Below are positions 7,894 to 17,100 of a stretch of 51,784 nt of DNA, piece by piece; the stretch's first letter is position 1; each line of letters starts with the position of its first letter. This stretch comes from Verrucomicrobiota bacterium. GTDB taxonomy: Bacteria; Verrucomicrobiota; Verrucomicrobiia; Opitutales; Opitutaceae. The translations under genes and the position numbers were made by a program. The DNA is taken from assembly GCA_023386835.1 (NCBI GenBank), contig JAEWIY010000143.1, positions 1 through 51,784 of the forward strand. The letters run 5' to 3'. The notes beneath the pieces are model-generated. The model was not told the DNA's origin and made no database searches. It was given only the letters and a program-made list of their open reading frames with translations.

Positions 7894-9804
7894 ATGAGCG
7901 ACAAAATCACTCACGAGTGCGGGATCGCCTTGGTGCGATTGCTGAAGCCGCTCTCCTACTACCAGGAAAAGTACGGGACACCGCTCTGGGGATTCACGAA
8001 GTTGTTTCTCCTGATGGAGAAGCAGCACAATCGCGGCCAGGACGGCGCGGGTGTCGCCTGCGTGAAGCTCGATACGCCGGCGGGCGAACCGTTCATGTTC
8101 CGCGAGCGCTGCGTGAAGGCCAATCCGCTCGATCGGATCTTCAAGACGCTGCTCGGCCAGTATCAGGAGCAGGTTGACGCCGGGGTCGTTCACCCCGAGT
8201 TCGCCGACACAGTGAAGCGCAACTTCGACTTTGGCGGCGAGTTGCTGATGGGGCACCTGCGTTACGGCACCAGCGGCGGCTACAGCCTCAGCTCCTGCCA
8301 TCCCTATTTTCGCCGCAGCCCGTGGCCGACGCGCAACCTGGCGTTGTGCGGCAACTTCAACATCACCAATACGGCCGAGCTCAACAAGAGCCTGATCGGG
8401 ATCGGTCACCATCCGATTTTCGCGACCGATACCCAGGCCCTGTTGGAAAAGATCGGGTTCTTCCTCGATGAGGAGCACGAGGACCTGTACCGCTTCCTCC
8501 GCACGCGTGAACTGCCGGGCGACGAGATTTCACGGCGGATCAGCGAAGATCTCGATCTGGCGCGGGTGCTCACCCGTTCCGCGCAGCAGTGGGACGGTGG
8601 TTACGCCCTTTGTGGGTTGGTCGGCAATGGCGATGCCTTCGTAGCGCGCGATCCGTCCGGCATCCGCCCCTGTTATTATTTCCAGAACGACGAGGTGATC
8701 GCGTTCGCCTCGGAGCGGGCGCCGTTGATGACGGTGTTTGACGTCGCGTTGGACGACGTGCGCGAGGTGCAGCCGGGGCATGTTGTCGTGATGAAGAAGC
8801 GCGGCACGGTCACCTCCACCGCGTTTCGCACGCCGCTGCCGAAGACCTCGTGCTCGTTCGAGCGGATTTACTTTTCCCGCGGCAACGACCTCGAGATCTA
8901 CAACGAGCGGAAAGCGCTCGGCGCCCGCCTGGCGGACCAGGTCCTTGAGTCCGTCAACCACGACTGGGCCAACACCGTCTTCAGCTTCATCCCGAACACG
9001 GCGGAAGTGGCGTACTACGGCCTGCTGTCGGAACTCCGCGAGCGGCGCCGCGCCGAGGTCCGTGAGGAAATCATGCGGGCGTCCCGCTCGGGCCAGCTGA
9101 GCGACGACCTGCTCGACGACTTGATCCTGCGCAACTGGCCGCGGGCGGAGAAAGTGGTGAGCAAGGACATCAAGCTGCGCACGTTCATCGGCCAGGAGTC
9201 GATGCGCAACCAGCTTGCCAGCCATGTCTACGACATCACCTACGGCTCGGTGGTGGCGGGCCAGGACAGCCTGGTTTGCGTGGACGACTCAATCGTGCGT
9301 GGAACGACGCTGCGCCGCTCGATCCTGCGCATCCTGACGCGGTTGAATCCGCGCAAGATCGTCATCGTTTCGACCGCGCCGCAGATCCGCTATCCGGATT
9401 GCTACGGCATCGACATGTCGGAGCTGGGCAAATTCATCGCGTTCGAGGCGACCGTGCTCCTGCTGAAGGAACGCGGCAAGGCCGACCTGCTGGAGGAAGT
9501 GTATCAGCTTTGTCGGGACGAGGTGGAGCACGGCGGCACGACCAACCACGTGCGGAAGCTCTACGACCAGTTCACGGCGGATGAGATTTCCGCGAAGATC
9601 AGCTCCCTGGTCTTCCCGCGCAATGTGGACTGGAAGGGCGAGGTCCAGGTGATCTTCCAGAAGATCGAAAACCTGCACGCGGCGGTGCCGAACCACAGCG
9701 GTGACTGGTATTTCACCGGCAAATACCCGACGCCCGGTGGCTACCGCGTCGCCAACCAGGCCTTTCTCAAGTATTTCGAGCGCAGCGAGGGTCGGAGCTA
9801 CTGA
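7894..9804 (+). CDS. purF: Amidophosphoribosyltransferase, long variant
   Basis: First committed purine step: PRPP + Gln to phosphoribosylamine. It is a class II glutamine amidotransferase fused to a phosphoribosyltransferase. The start at MSDKITHECGIALVRL leaves Cys9 as the nucleophile after removal of an 8-residue propeptide; a longer in-frame extension to 7777 is low-complexity and unlikely. Glutaminase motifs include HNRGQDGAG, HLRYGTSGG and GNFNITNT. The PRPP loop VCVDDSIVRGTT is at 461-472. At 636 residues it is about 130-160 longer than E. coli PurF; extra sequence lies in the glutaminase half and in a charged helical insert near 375-435. Similar long forms occur in Bacteroidetes-type genomes. 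purM follows after 35 bases. Confidence 0.88.
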   Translation: MSDKITHECGIALVRLLKPLSYYQEKYGTPLWGFTKLFLLMEKQHNRGQDGAGVACVKLDTPAGEPFMFRERCVKANPLDRIFKTLLGQYQEQVDAGVVHPEFADTVKRNFDFGGELLMGHLRYGTSGGYSLSSCHPYFRRSPWPTRNLALCGNFNITNTAELNKSLIGIGHHPIFATDTQALLEKIGFFLDEEHEDLYRFLRTRELPGDEISRRISEDLDLARVLTRSAQQWDGGYALCGLVGNGDAFVARDPSGIRPCYYFQNDEVIAFASERAPLMTVFDVALDDVREVQPGHVVVMKKRGTVTSTAFRTPLPKTSCSFERIYFSRGNDLEIYNERKALGARLADQVLESVNHDWANTVFSFIPNTAEVAYYGLLSELRERRRAEVREEIMRASRSGQLSDDLLDDLILRNWPRAEKVVSKDIKLRTFIGQESMRNQLASHVYDITYGSVVAGQDSLVCVDDSIVRGTTLRRSILRILTRLNPRKIVIVSTAPQIRYPDCYGIDMSELGKFIAFEATVLLLKERGKADLLEEVYQLCRDEVEHGGTTNHVRKLYDQFTADEISAKISSLVFPRNVDWKGEVQVIFQKIENLHAAVPNHSGDWYFTGKYPTPGGYRVANQAFLKYFERSEGRSY

Positions 9805-9839
9805 TCCCGCGTCGCCACCACCTTCCGCTTCCGCCTGCC

Positions 9840-10940
9840 ATGTCGCTTTCCTACGAGTCCTCCGGAGTCCGCTACGACCAGCTCGACGCGTTCAAGCGCG
9901 CCTGCCAGCGGGCCGCCCGGACGACGACCGGGCTCCTGGTGGACCATGGTTACCGCGAGCCCGAGACGACCCGGGGCGAGAGCGCCTACCTGATCGAGGC
10001 GGAGGATCACTTCCTCGCGCACGTGGAGGAGGGGCTCGGCACGAAGAACCTGGTGGCGGATGCCGTCTACGCGGAGACCGGCGAATGTTTCTATCGCGAG
10101 ATCGCAATCGATACCGTCGCGACGATCGTCAATGACCTGGTGACCTGCGGAGCGCTGCCGATTTCAGTCGCGATGCACGCGGCCGTGGGCGATTCCGGCT
10201 GGTTCGCCGACGAGCGGCGGACGAGCGCGTTGGTTGATGGTTTTGCGGAGGGGTGCCGGGCCGCGGGCGCGGTCTGGGGCGGCGGGGAGACGCCGACGCT
10301 GCGTGGTATTGTCGATCCGAATACGATCGTGCTCGCCGGATCGGCCGTGGGCCGCATCGCGCCGAAGTCCCTCCGCATCGTGGGCGACGTGAAGGACGGT
10401 GACGCGATCCTGTTCCTCGCGTCCTCAGGCGTGCAGACCAATGGCCTGACGCTGTGCCGGCACATCGCCGCGCAGTTGAAGGAGGGCTACCGCACCCCGA
10501 TCGGTGATGGCCGGACCTATGGCCAGGCGCTGCTCGCGCCTTCGACAATTTACGTCGCCTTCGTGCGCGAATGCCAGCGCCGCGCAATCAAGCTGAACTA
10601 CGTGGCGCACGTCACGGGCCACGGCTGGCGCAAGCTGATGCGATTGGACGAGCCGTTCGTTTACGAGATCACCGAGGTTCGCCCGGTGCCGGCCTTGTTC
10701 CAGTTCCTCATGCAAGCCGGCCCGATCGCGCTGCGTGAGGCTTACGCGACCTTCAACATGGGCGTGGGTTTCGCGGCCTACGTGTCGCCGGATCAGGCGC
10801 AAGCCGCGCTCGCGGCGGCCAAGGCCTCCGGTTATGACGCGTGGATCGCCGGCCGTGTGCGCAAGGACCGCGACCGCAAGGCCGTCGTGGTGCCGTCGCT
10901 CGAACTGACGTTCGAAGGCGATACGCTGCAGGTGCGGTGA
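9840..10940 (+). CDS. purM: Phosphoribosylformylglycinamidine cyclo-ligase (AIR synthetase), divergent
   Basis: Closes the imidazole ring (FGAM + ATP to AIR). The 366-residue protein keeps the PurM-like order: EGLGTKN (usual DGVGTK), DTVATIVNDLVTCGALP, the glycine-rich GGGETPTLRG, GDAILFLASSGVQTNG, a HVTGHGWRKLMR segment in place of the common TGGG, and TFNMGVGFAAYV. These substitutions make it a divergent member. It lies 35 bases after the long purF and faces purL, which makes a purine role likely. Other PurM-fold enzymes (selenophosphate synthetase, HypE, ThiL) lack this motif set. A bulged hairpin follows the stop. Confidence 0.85.
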   Translation: MSLSYESSGVRYDQLDAFKRACQRAARTTTGLLVDHGYREPETTRGESAYLIEAEDHFLAHVEEGLGTKNLVADAVYAETGECFYREIAIDTVATIVNDLVTCGALPISVAMHAAVGDSGWFADERRTSALVDGFAEGCRAAGAVWGGGETPTLRGIVDPNTIVLAGSAVGRIAPKSLRIVGDVKDGDAILFLASSGVQTNGLTLCRHIAAQLKEGYRTPIGDGRTYGQALLAPSTIYVAFVRECQRRAIKLNYVAHVTGHGWRKLMRLDEPFVYEITEVRPVPALFQFLMQAGPIALREAYATFNMGVGFAAYVSPDQAQAALAAAKASGYDAWIAGRVRKDRDRKAVVVPSLELTFEGDTLQVR

Positions 10941-10944
10941 TCTG

Positions 10945-10972
10945 GCCCGCTGCCCGGATTGGCTGGGCGGGC
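10945..10972 (+). terminator. Possible stem-loop after purM
   Basis: GCCCG (10945-10949) plus CCC (10953-10955) can pair with GGG (10965-10967) plus CGGGC (10968-10972), leaving a 3-base bulge and a 9-base loop. It starts 5 bases after the purM stop. No T-run follows, so it is a weak or factor-assisted terminator at best. The rest of the 122-base gap to the helicase gene has an AT-rich pocket (11014-11040) that could hold its promoter. Confidence 0.35.
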
Positions 10973-11062
10973 GCGGCGGACGGTGGGGGAACGGCGAGGC
11001 ACCCCGTCTGACGCTTTAAATTTTTCGCTCTGAATTTCTACGCATCCTGCGCATGGTGTCGC

Positions 11063-12790
11063 ATGGAAAAGCGGAAGTTCACCGAGTTGGGGCTGTCGCC
11101 GGAGCTGCTCAAGGCGGTCGACAAGATGGGATTTGAAGAGGCGTCGCCCATTCAAACCGCGGTTATTCCGCCGATTTTGGAAGGGCGCGACGTGGTCGGG
11201 CAGTCGTCCACCGGATCCGGCAAAACGGCGGCGTTCGCGATCCCGGCGATCGAGCGCGTCGATCCGAAGAAGCGGGCAGTGCAGATTCTGGTGCTCTGTC
11301 CCACGCGTGAGCTGGCGGTGCAGGTGGCGGAGGAGGTGAACAAACTCGCGTCCTTCAAACGCGGCGTGCACGAGGTGCCGATTTACGGCGGCCAGTCATA
11401 CGAGCGGCAGTTTCGGGCGTTGGCAGCAGGGGTGCAGATCGTGATCGGTACACCGGGTCGCGTGATGGACCACATGGAGCGCGGCACGCTCAAGCTCGAC
11501 GCCCTGCGCATGGTCATCCTCGACGAGGCCGACCGGATGCTCGACATGGGCTTTCGCGAAGACATCGAGCACATCCTGTCGGCGGTGCCCGAGGAGCGGC
11601 AGATGCTCTTTTTCTCGGCCACCATGCCGCGCGCGATCCAGGAGATGATCCGTCGCTTTGCGCGCGACCCGCAGACGATCCGGATCGAAGCTCTCGCCCA
11701 GAACGCGCCAAAGGTCGACCAAGTGTACTTCGAGGTCGACCGCCGCTCCAAACTCGAGGTGCTCACCCGCCTGATCGATCTGCACGATTTCAATTACGGC
11801 ATCGTTTTCTGCAGTACGAAGATCATGGTCGATGAGTTGGAGGAGCACCTGCGCGCTCGCGGGTATGCGACGGACCGGCTGCACGGCGACATCAGTCAGG
11901 CGCAGCGCAATCGGGTGATGGACAAGTTCCGGCGGCGCGACTTCGAGTTTCTCGTCGCAACCGACGTCGCCGCGCGCGGACTCGATGTCGACGAGCTCGA
12001 GGTCGTGTTCAACTACGACCTGCCCAATGATGCGGAAGACTACACGCACCGCATCGGCCGCACCGGACGCGCCGGCAAGGAGGGCAAGGCCTTCACCTTC
12101 GTGTCCGGTCGCGAGCTCTACAAGCTGCAGGCGATGGTGCGCTTCGGAAAACTGAAGATCCGCCGCGAAACGGTGCCGTCACTCGAGCAGGTCGAGGAGG
12201 CGCGGGAGAATGTCGTGTTTGAACAACTACGCGCCACGCTGACGACCGGGGACTTTCACCGGCAGGATCGCATGATCGACCGACTGCTCGAGCAGGGCTT
12301 TGCCAGCACGGATATCGCCTCCGCCCTCCTGCATTTGCTGCAGCGTGGCCAAGGCGGCGGTGACGGGCGTCGCCCGACGGAGGCCTCTGCACCGCGCCCT
12401 TCGGCGAACGAACGACCGCCCCGGGGAGCGCCTGCAGCCGAGCGGCCGCAGCGGGCGCCTGCTGCCCGAGGGCAGGATGACTTCGAGCCCGAGCGGTCGG
12501 CCAAACAGAAATATGAGCGTCCCGCCCGGACGGGCCGGGAGCCGGGGTTTACCGCGTTGTTTTTTAACGTCGGACGCAAGCATCTGGTCACACCCGGCGA
12601 CCTCGTGGGGAAGATCGCCGGCGTCACGCGATTGCCGGCGGCGATTGTCGGCGCGATCGACCTGCACCAGCGCCATTCGCTCGTCGATGTGGCGGAGGAG
12701 CACGTGCCGGTCGTGCTGAAAAAACTACAGGGAATCCGGTTGAAGGGTGAGATGTTGAAGCCCGCGCTGGTCAGCGAGACGGCCTCATGA
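11063..12790 (+). CDS. DEAD-box ATP-dependent RNA helicase
   Basis: Unwinds RNA duplexes, probably in ribosome assembly or cold-adapted mRNA handling. Motifs in order: Q motif (FTELGLSPELL to SPIQ), Walker A SSTGSGKT 48-55, PTRELA, DEAD 154-157, SAT 185-187, and HRIGRTGR 329-336. A low-complexity Pro/Arg/Ala linker (about 430-490) leads to a C-terminal DbpA-type RNA-binding domain (about 495-570: FTALFFNVGRKHLV, IAGVTRLPAAIVGAIDL), as in CsdA/DeaD and DbpA. The 575-residue length fits this group. The start is ATG at 11063, with no Shine-Dalgarno sequence. The stop overlaps the next gene by four bases (ATGA). Confidence 0.93.
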   Translation: MEKRKFTELGLSPELLKAVDKMGFEEASPIQTAVIPPILEGRDVVGQSSTGSGKTAAFAIPAIERVDPKKRAVQILVLCPTRELAVQVAEEVNKLASFKRGVHEVPIYGGQSYERQFRALAAGVQIVIGTPGRVMDHMERGTLKLDALRMVILDEADRMLDMGFREDIEHILSAVPEERQMLFFSATMPRAIQEMIRRFARDPQTIRIEALAQNAPKVDQVYFEVDRRSKLEVLTRLIDLHDFNYGIVFCSTKIMVDELEEHLRARGYATDRLHGDISQAQRNRVMDKFRRRDFEFLVATDVAARGLDVDELEVVFNYDLPNDAEDYTHRIGRTGRAGKEGKAFTFVSGRELYKLQAMVRFGKLKIRRETVPSLEQVEEARENVVFEQLRATLTTGDFHRQDRMIDRLLEQGFASTDIASALLHLLQRGQGGGDGRRPTEASAPRPSANERPPRGAPAAERPQRAPAARGQDDFEPERSAKQKYERPARTGREPGFTALFFNVGRKHLVTPGDLVGKIAGVTRLPAAIVGAIDLHQRHSLVDVAEEHVPVVLKKLQGIRLKGEMLKPALVSETAS

Positions 12791-13299
12791 GCCAGCCGCC
12801 GGCCTGGCCGGATCCTGCTCAGGTTTCGGCGGAGGAGATGATTGACCGCCTGGGGCTGGAACCGCTGCCGGAGGAAGGCGGATGGTTCCGTCGTACTGTC
12901 ACCGGCCCGTTCATCGACGGCCGGGCGAAGGCTTCAGCCTATGCGGCCATTGATGCGCTGTTTACCCCCGCCGGATTTTCGGCGCTCCACCGCCTGGAGA
13001 TGGACGAAGTCTGGATGTTTCGAGCGGGAGATGCGCTGCAACTGTGGCAGCTCAACGAGAGTGGAGACGCCAACGGGACCACGCTTGGGTGGACGGCTCC
13101 GAGGTCGGAGCGGGAAGTGCGGGTGCCGGCGCGCACGTGGCAGGGCGCGCGATTGGTCGAAGGCGGCCGCTGGGCCTGGGTGTCGTGTATCACGATCCCC
13201 GCCTTCACTTGGGAGGGTTTTCAGCTCGCCAGCCGTGGTGGACTCACGTCGCGTTTCCCGCGCTGGTCGAAGGAGATTGCCGCGCTGACGCGGGCTTGA
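12787..13299 (+). CDS. Cupin of the DUF985 family
   Basis: A 170-residue single-domain cupin. Recognisable DUF985 features are the N-terminal EEMIDRLGLEPLPEEGGWFRRT, the segment ALFTPAGFSALHRLEMDEVWMFRAG that supplies metal-binding-type His and Glu, and the late IPAFTWEGFQL. Members are thought to bind metal or small sugars, but the substrate is unknown. Start and helicase stop overlap as ATGA, so translation of the two is probably coupled. That does not establish a shared function. The next gene begins 25 bases downstream. Confidence 0.85.
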   Translation: MSQPPAWPDPAQVSAEEMIDRLGLEPLPEEGGWFRRTVTGPFIDGRAKASAYAAIDALFTPAGFSALHRLEMDEVWMFRAGDALQLWQLNESGDANGTTLGWTAPRSEREVRVPARTWQGARLVEGGRWAWVSCITIPAFTWEGFQLASRGGLTSRFPRWSKEIAALTRA

Positions 13300-13324
13300 C
13301 GGTTGCGCTAGGCACGCGGGCTGC

Positions 13325-16318
13325 GTGGACTCGCCGATCATGGGCGCGCGTGGCATCCTCGTTATCGTGCTGTTGGTCTCGGCCGCGCTGCGCGTTGAGA
13401 TCGCGCGCCGGGGAGGCCAGTTCTACTGGCCCGACGAGTCGCGTTATTCGGCGGTGCGTCGCGCGGCGGATGCGCTGGTGAACGGGGATGGGGCGGCGTT
13501 CGCCGAGCAGATGGTCAGCACGTCGGACCATGTGTTGTTTCGTTTCATCGCGCTCGTGCCGGCGCTGCTCGAGCGCGGGTGGACGCCGCCCGCTGTCGCG
13601 CCACCGTGGCTGGCGGCCGTGTACTTCGGTTTGTTTGGCGTGGGCGCCATCCTGATGGTGTGGCTGATCGTGCGGCGTGTGACACACGATGAGGCGGCGG
13701 CGACGTGGAGTGCGGTGTGCTACGCCGGACTGGGGTCGGCGTTCCTGTTCGCGCGGCATTACTTTCCGTACGACGCCGGTTTGTTCCTGTTACTGCTAGG
13801 AGCTTGGCTGGGCCTGCGCGCGCGGTCGTTCGGCGGGTGCTGGTGCGCAGGCGTGGTGGTGGGCTGCGGTTATCTGACCTACAACGCGTACTGGAATGTC
13901 GGGGGACTGATCCTCGTCGCGTTGGCGTTTTGGCAGACGGCCTGCCTCAGCGATCTATGGCGGCGTGCGGCGGCGCTCGGGCTCGGCCTGATCACGCCCA
14001 TCCTGGCGGTGTACGGCGGCGCCGCGCTGCTCGGATACAATCTGCTGGAGCATGCGCGTTCGTTTTCGCACACCGTCGTTCAAGGAGACTTCGGGCGCGG
14101 CTGGTGGTTTATTCTGAGCTACTTCGCCGCGGTGGACGGCGCTTACGCGCTTTGGTTGCTGGTGCTGGCGGTGGCGGGTGTCGTATGGGCGCTCATCCGG
14201 AACGAGTGGAGATACGCGGTTTGGCTGGGTCTTGGTCTCGTGCTGGCGGCGGAGATCATCGTGCTGTCGGACGTCATTCCACGCTTTGCCGTCGCCGGGC
14301 GGATGGTGAAGCCGCTGATGTTGTTTGTCGCGGTGGCGGCGGGTACCACACTCGCGCGCCTGCTGGCAGGCCGAAAGCTGGGCTGGACCATCGCCGCGGC
14401 GCTGGTGACGGCCGGACTGGCGGCACAGAGTATTCGTCCGGTCATGACGCTCGTGTTTCCGGAGAATTTTCGGCGCCAAGCCGAACGTCTGGCGGCGGAG
14501 GTGCGGACAGACGACCCGTCTGCCGTGCTGCAGCTCTATTACGCCGGGTTCATGCATCGGCCGAAGTTTCTCGAGGAACTGCCCCCCCATGAGGTGCTGG
14601 CGCAGGCACGGCACCCGCACCAGTTCGTCCCGTATTTATTTGAAGGCTACGCGGAGGACGCACGTGCGCAGTTCCAGGCGCATGACTTCTCCATGCGACT
14701 GGTGCGGCTCCGTTCCGCGACGCAGCAGCCTCCCGCGGCCGCCGTGGCGCCGTATCCGGGCGTCCTGGAACTGGAGCTCGAGTTGCCGACCCCGCGGCCG
14801 GTTGGGCAGGTCGAGCCGCTGCTCGTCACTGGGGAAGCCGGGCGCGGAGATCTGCTTTCGCTGGCCTACCTGGACGAAGAGCGCGTGCAACTGGTGGCGG
14901 ACCACTGGGGTTGGGGTGACCGGCGGTCCGAACCGTTTGTCGTCTCCTCACAAGGACCTCATCACCTGCTGATTTCCAGCGGCGCGCTGCTCCCGCCTCC
15001 GGAGGATGCGTGGATGGAGCAGCATCCCGCGCTGCGCCCGTTGACGGGGCGCCTGGTCGTGGAGTGGAACAGCGAAGTGGTGGCCCGGCTGGACCTGCCT
15101 TTTTACGCGGTCACCCTCGATCGCGTTTTCCTCGGGCAGAATGCCATCGGTGGCTCGACGGCCAAGGCTGACTTCACGGGTGAGGTGCGCTGGCATCGCT
15201 GGTTGAACCCACGCTTGGTCGCGACGCCAGGATGGGGGCTCGACGTGCCGGAGCGGAAGCACGGTGGCTGGGGCAGCCCCAGCGGTCCGCAGCAGGCGGT
15301 GCTGCAACTTGAGCCGTCTGGCTGGCCCGTCGGGCAGGGGCGTGTTCTGGCGCGGGTGCAACGTGGTTTCGATCAACTCGACCTGCGCGCCAGACGCGAG
15401 CCAGGCGGCGTGCGTTATTCCTTGTGGCGGGCGTATTCACTTTGGACCGACTTGGAACAACTGGCGGAAAGTGAGGTGCTGCCGCTCCGCCCGGAGGTGC
15501 AGGTGCTGATATCGGCCGGTTTGGCCACACCACCGGAGTCGGAGGTACCTGTGGAGGAGTCATTGCGCGCGCGCTGGCTCGGTCAGAACACGGTCGTGAT
15601 CGTCGATGATCAAGTGGTGTTCGATTCACCGGTTTCGCACACGGGCTTGGACATGGCTGTGACGTTGGCCGGGGTGCCGGACCTGCCGACGCGCTGGTCC
15701 TGGGCGGGCGAGCCGATGCCGATCGAAGGGCAACCGGATTCCGGGCACGGCCAACTGATTCGGACGGCTCCAATTCCCCTGGAGGTTTTTTCGCCGATCG
15801 CCGGACTTACCACCGGGCAGGCCACGTGGGGAAGTTGCCGAGTGGCCCCGGCGGACCGGGTGGAACTCACTTTGAAGCTTCCTCAAACGAGGCCGCGTTC
15901 TTCAGAGCCCTTGCTGGTCGCCGGCCGGACCGGGGCGGCGGACGCCCTTTTCCTCACCTACGAGGAAGATGGGCGCCTGCGAATCGGGCATGATCATTGG
16001 GGCGCAGCGTTGGTGCTCTCCGAGCCGTTTGAGGCCCGGCCCGCGGACGAGCACCACGTTGTCATCAGCCTCGCGGAAGAGGCGGCCGTTTCGGACGTGC
16101 CCCGGCGGACCGGGTTGGTGACCGTCACGTGGAACGGCCAGCGTGTGCTCGAAGCGCCGGCGCGACCCGTGTATCAGGTTCGGCCGCACGAACTCGCGGT
16201 TGGGCTGAATCTCGTTGGGATCGGGACCTGCGGAGTCCAGTTCAGCGGTCGGGTGCTGCAGGCCCACGTCTCCACCGACGACGTCCCGGAGCGTGACGAG
16301 CCAGCGACGGTCAGGTGA
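13325..16318 (+). CDS. Large membrane protein: GT-C-like transmembrane half plus three repeated extracytoplasmic domains
   Basis: A 997-residue protein of two parts. Residues 8-370 hold about ten hydrophobic segments. The first loop has WPDESRY, an acidic pair placed as in GT39/ArnT/PMT-like GT-C glycosyltransferases that use lipid-phosphate sugars. After a short soluble stretch (375-470) come three diverged copies of a beta-rich domain, at about 476-623, 658-790 and 838-985. Copies one and three share PLLV(T/A)G, DHWG followed by SEPF, an HH(L/V)(L/V)IS strand, and G-L/V-VxWN. Copy two is weaker. The layout suggests a concanavalin/LamG-like carbohydrate-binding array, which is inference. The first codon is GTG; ATG at 13340 is an alternative start. 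No glycosyltransferase donor or acceptor can be named. Confidence 0.78.
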   Translation: MDSPIMGARGILVIVLLVSAALRVEIARRGGQFYWPDESRYSAVRRAADALVNGDGAAFAEQMVSTSDHVLFRFIALVPALLERGWTPPAVAPPWLAAVYFGLFGVGAILMVWLIVRRVTHDEAAATWSAVCYAGLGSAFLFARHYFPYDAGLFLLLLGAWLGLRARSFGGCWCAGVVVGCGYLTYNAYWNVGGLILVALAFWQTACLSDLWRRAAALGLGLITPILAVYGGAALLGYNLLEHARSFSHTVVQGDFGRGWWFILSYFAAVDGAYALWLLVLAVAGVVWALIRNEWRYAVWLGLGLVLAAEIIVLSDVIPRFAVAGRMVKPLMLFVAVAAGTTLARLLAGRKLGWTIAAALVTAGLAAQSIRPVMTLVFPENFRRQAERLAAEVRTDDPSAVLQLYYAGFMHRPKFLEELPPHEVLAQARHPHQFVPYLFEGYAEDARAQFQAHDFSMRLVRLRSATQQPPAAAVAPYPGVLELELELPTPRPVGQVEPLLVTGEAGRGDLLSLAYLDEERVQLVADHWGWGDRRSEPFVVSSQGPHHLLISSGALLPPPEDAWMEQHPALRPLTGRLVVEWNSEVVARLDLPFYAVTLDRVFLGQNAIGGSTAKADFTGEVRWHRWLNPRLVATPGWGLDVPERKHGGWGSPSGPQQAVLQLEPSGWPVGQGRVLARVQRGFDQLDLRARREPGGVRYSLWRAYSLWTDLEQLAESEVLPLRPEVQVLISAGLATPPESEVPVEESLRARWLGQNTVVIVDDQVVFDSPVSHTGLDMAVTLAGVPDLPTRWSWAGEPMPIEGQPDSGHGQLIRTAPIPLEVFSPIAGLTTGQATWGSCRVAPADRVELTLKLPQTRPRSSEPLLVAGRTGAADALFLTYEEDGRLRIGHDHWGAALVLSEPFEARPADEHHVVISLAEEAAVSDVPRRTGLVTVTWNGQRVLEAPARPVYQVRPHELAVGLNLVGIGTCGVQFSGRVLQAHVSTDDVPERDEPATVR

Positions 16319-16385
16319 ACCCGGACCGCGTTGGTGGGGCACCGCTTGACACTTCCGCGCGGCACGGATAACCCGCAGGCCCGTC

Positions 16386-17003
16386 ATGGACGCTGTGCTC
16401 GACCAACCCGTGCTGGTGCTCAACCGGCTTTGGCAGGCGGTCAATGTGATCGGCGCACGTCGAGCCTTTGCGCTGCTCTCCCGCGGGCATGCCGCCGTGG
16501 TGCACCATCATGACGAAGACTTTCGGGTCTTTTCGCTGCTCGACTGGATGGACTTTTCCGCGAGCAACCCGCCGATCGACGCACTGGATGCGGTGCACAC
16601 GCCACGGACCGTGATTCGGCTGCCGCGCGTCATCCTGCTCACGTTCTTCGACCGGTTGCCATGCAAGGAGCTCAAGCTCACGCGGAACAACGTCTTCGAG
16701 CGTGACCGGGAGACTTGCCAATATTGCGGACACGTTTTCCCGCGCGAAGGCTTGAACCTCGATCACGTCATCCCGCGCGATCGGGGCGGCAAAACGACGT
16801 GGGAGAACATCGTTTGCTCGTGCGTGCGCTGCAACACCCGCAAGGCGAACCGGCTGCCGCACGAGGCGCACATGCGGCTCATCCGCAAACCGGTCCGGCC
16901 GAAGTGGCGTCCGGTGATTTCGCTCGTGCTCAACACACAGCAGCGCGAGCGCTGGAAGGACTTCCTCGACCTGGCCTACTGGAACGTCGAACTCGAGGAA
17001 TAG
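16386..17003 (+). CDS. HNH endonuclease domain protein
   Basis: A 205-residue protein with a zinc-HNH nuclease centre. CxxC (CQYC) is followed by LNLDHVIPRDRGGKTTWENIV, then CVRCNTRKAN, giving the two zinc Cys pairs and the catalytic DH...N...N pattern. The N-terminal half (VLVLNRLWQAVNVIGARRAFALL) is typical of a widespread stand-alone group of chromosomal HNH proteins found near housekeeping genes. The biological substrate of this group is not known to me. No methylase, toxin or restriction partner is adjacent, so a restriction role is unsupported. A perfect inverted repeat surrounds its stop codon. Confidence 0.87.
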   Translation: MDAVLDQPVLVLNRLWQAVNVIGARRAFALLSRGHAAVVHHHDEDFRVFSLLDWMDFSASNPPIDALDAVHTPRTVIRLPRVILLTFFDRLPCKELKLTRNNVFERDRETCQYCGHVFPREGLNLDHVIPRDRGGKTTWENIVCSCVRCNTRKANRLPHEAHMRLIRKPVRPKWRPVISLVLNTQQRERWKDFLDLAYWNVELEE

Positions 17004-17020
17004 CCTCTCTGTTCCTCGAG
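16992..17020. repeat. Inverted repeat with the HNH stop codon in its loop
   Basis: CTCGAGGAA (16992-17000) is exactly complementary to TTCCTCGAG (17012-17020). The 11-base loop begins with the TAG stop of the HNH gene. A further CTCGAG lies at 17026-17031 and could compete for pairing. It may act as a transcription terminator or mRNA 3'-end stabiliser, but no T-run follows. Confidence 0.5.
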
Positions 17021-17100
17021 CTGGCCTCGAGTGTGTCCCCACCGTCCGGACTCGCACCTGCAGGGTTGAGCCGCGGCGCTCGGCCGCTTATCGTTTTTTG

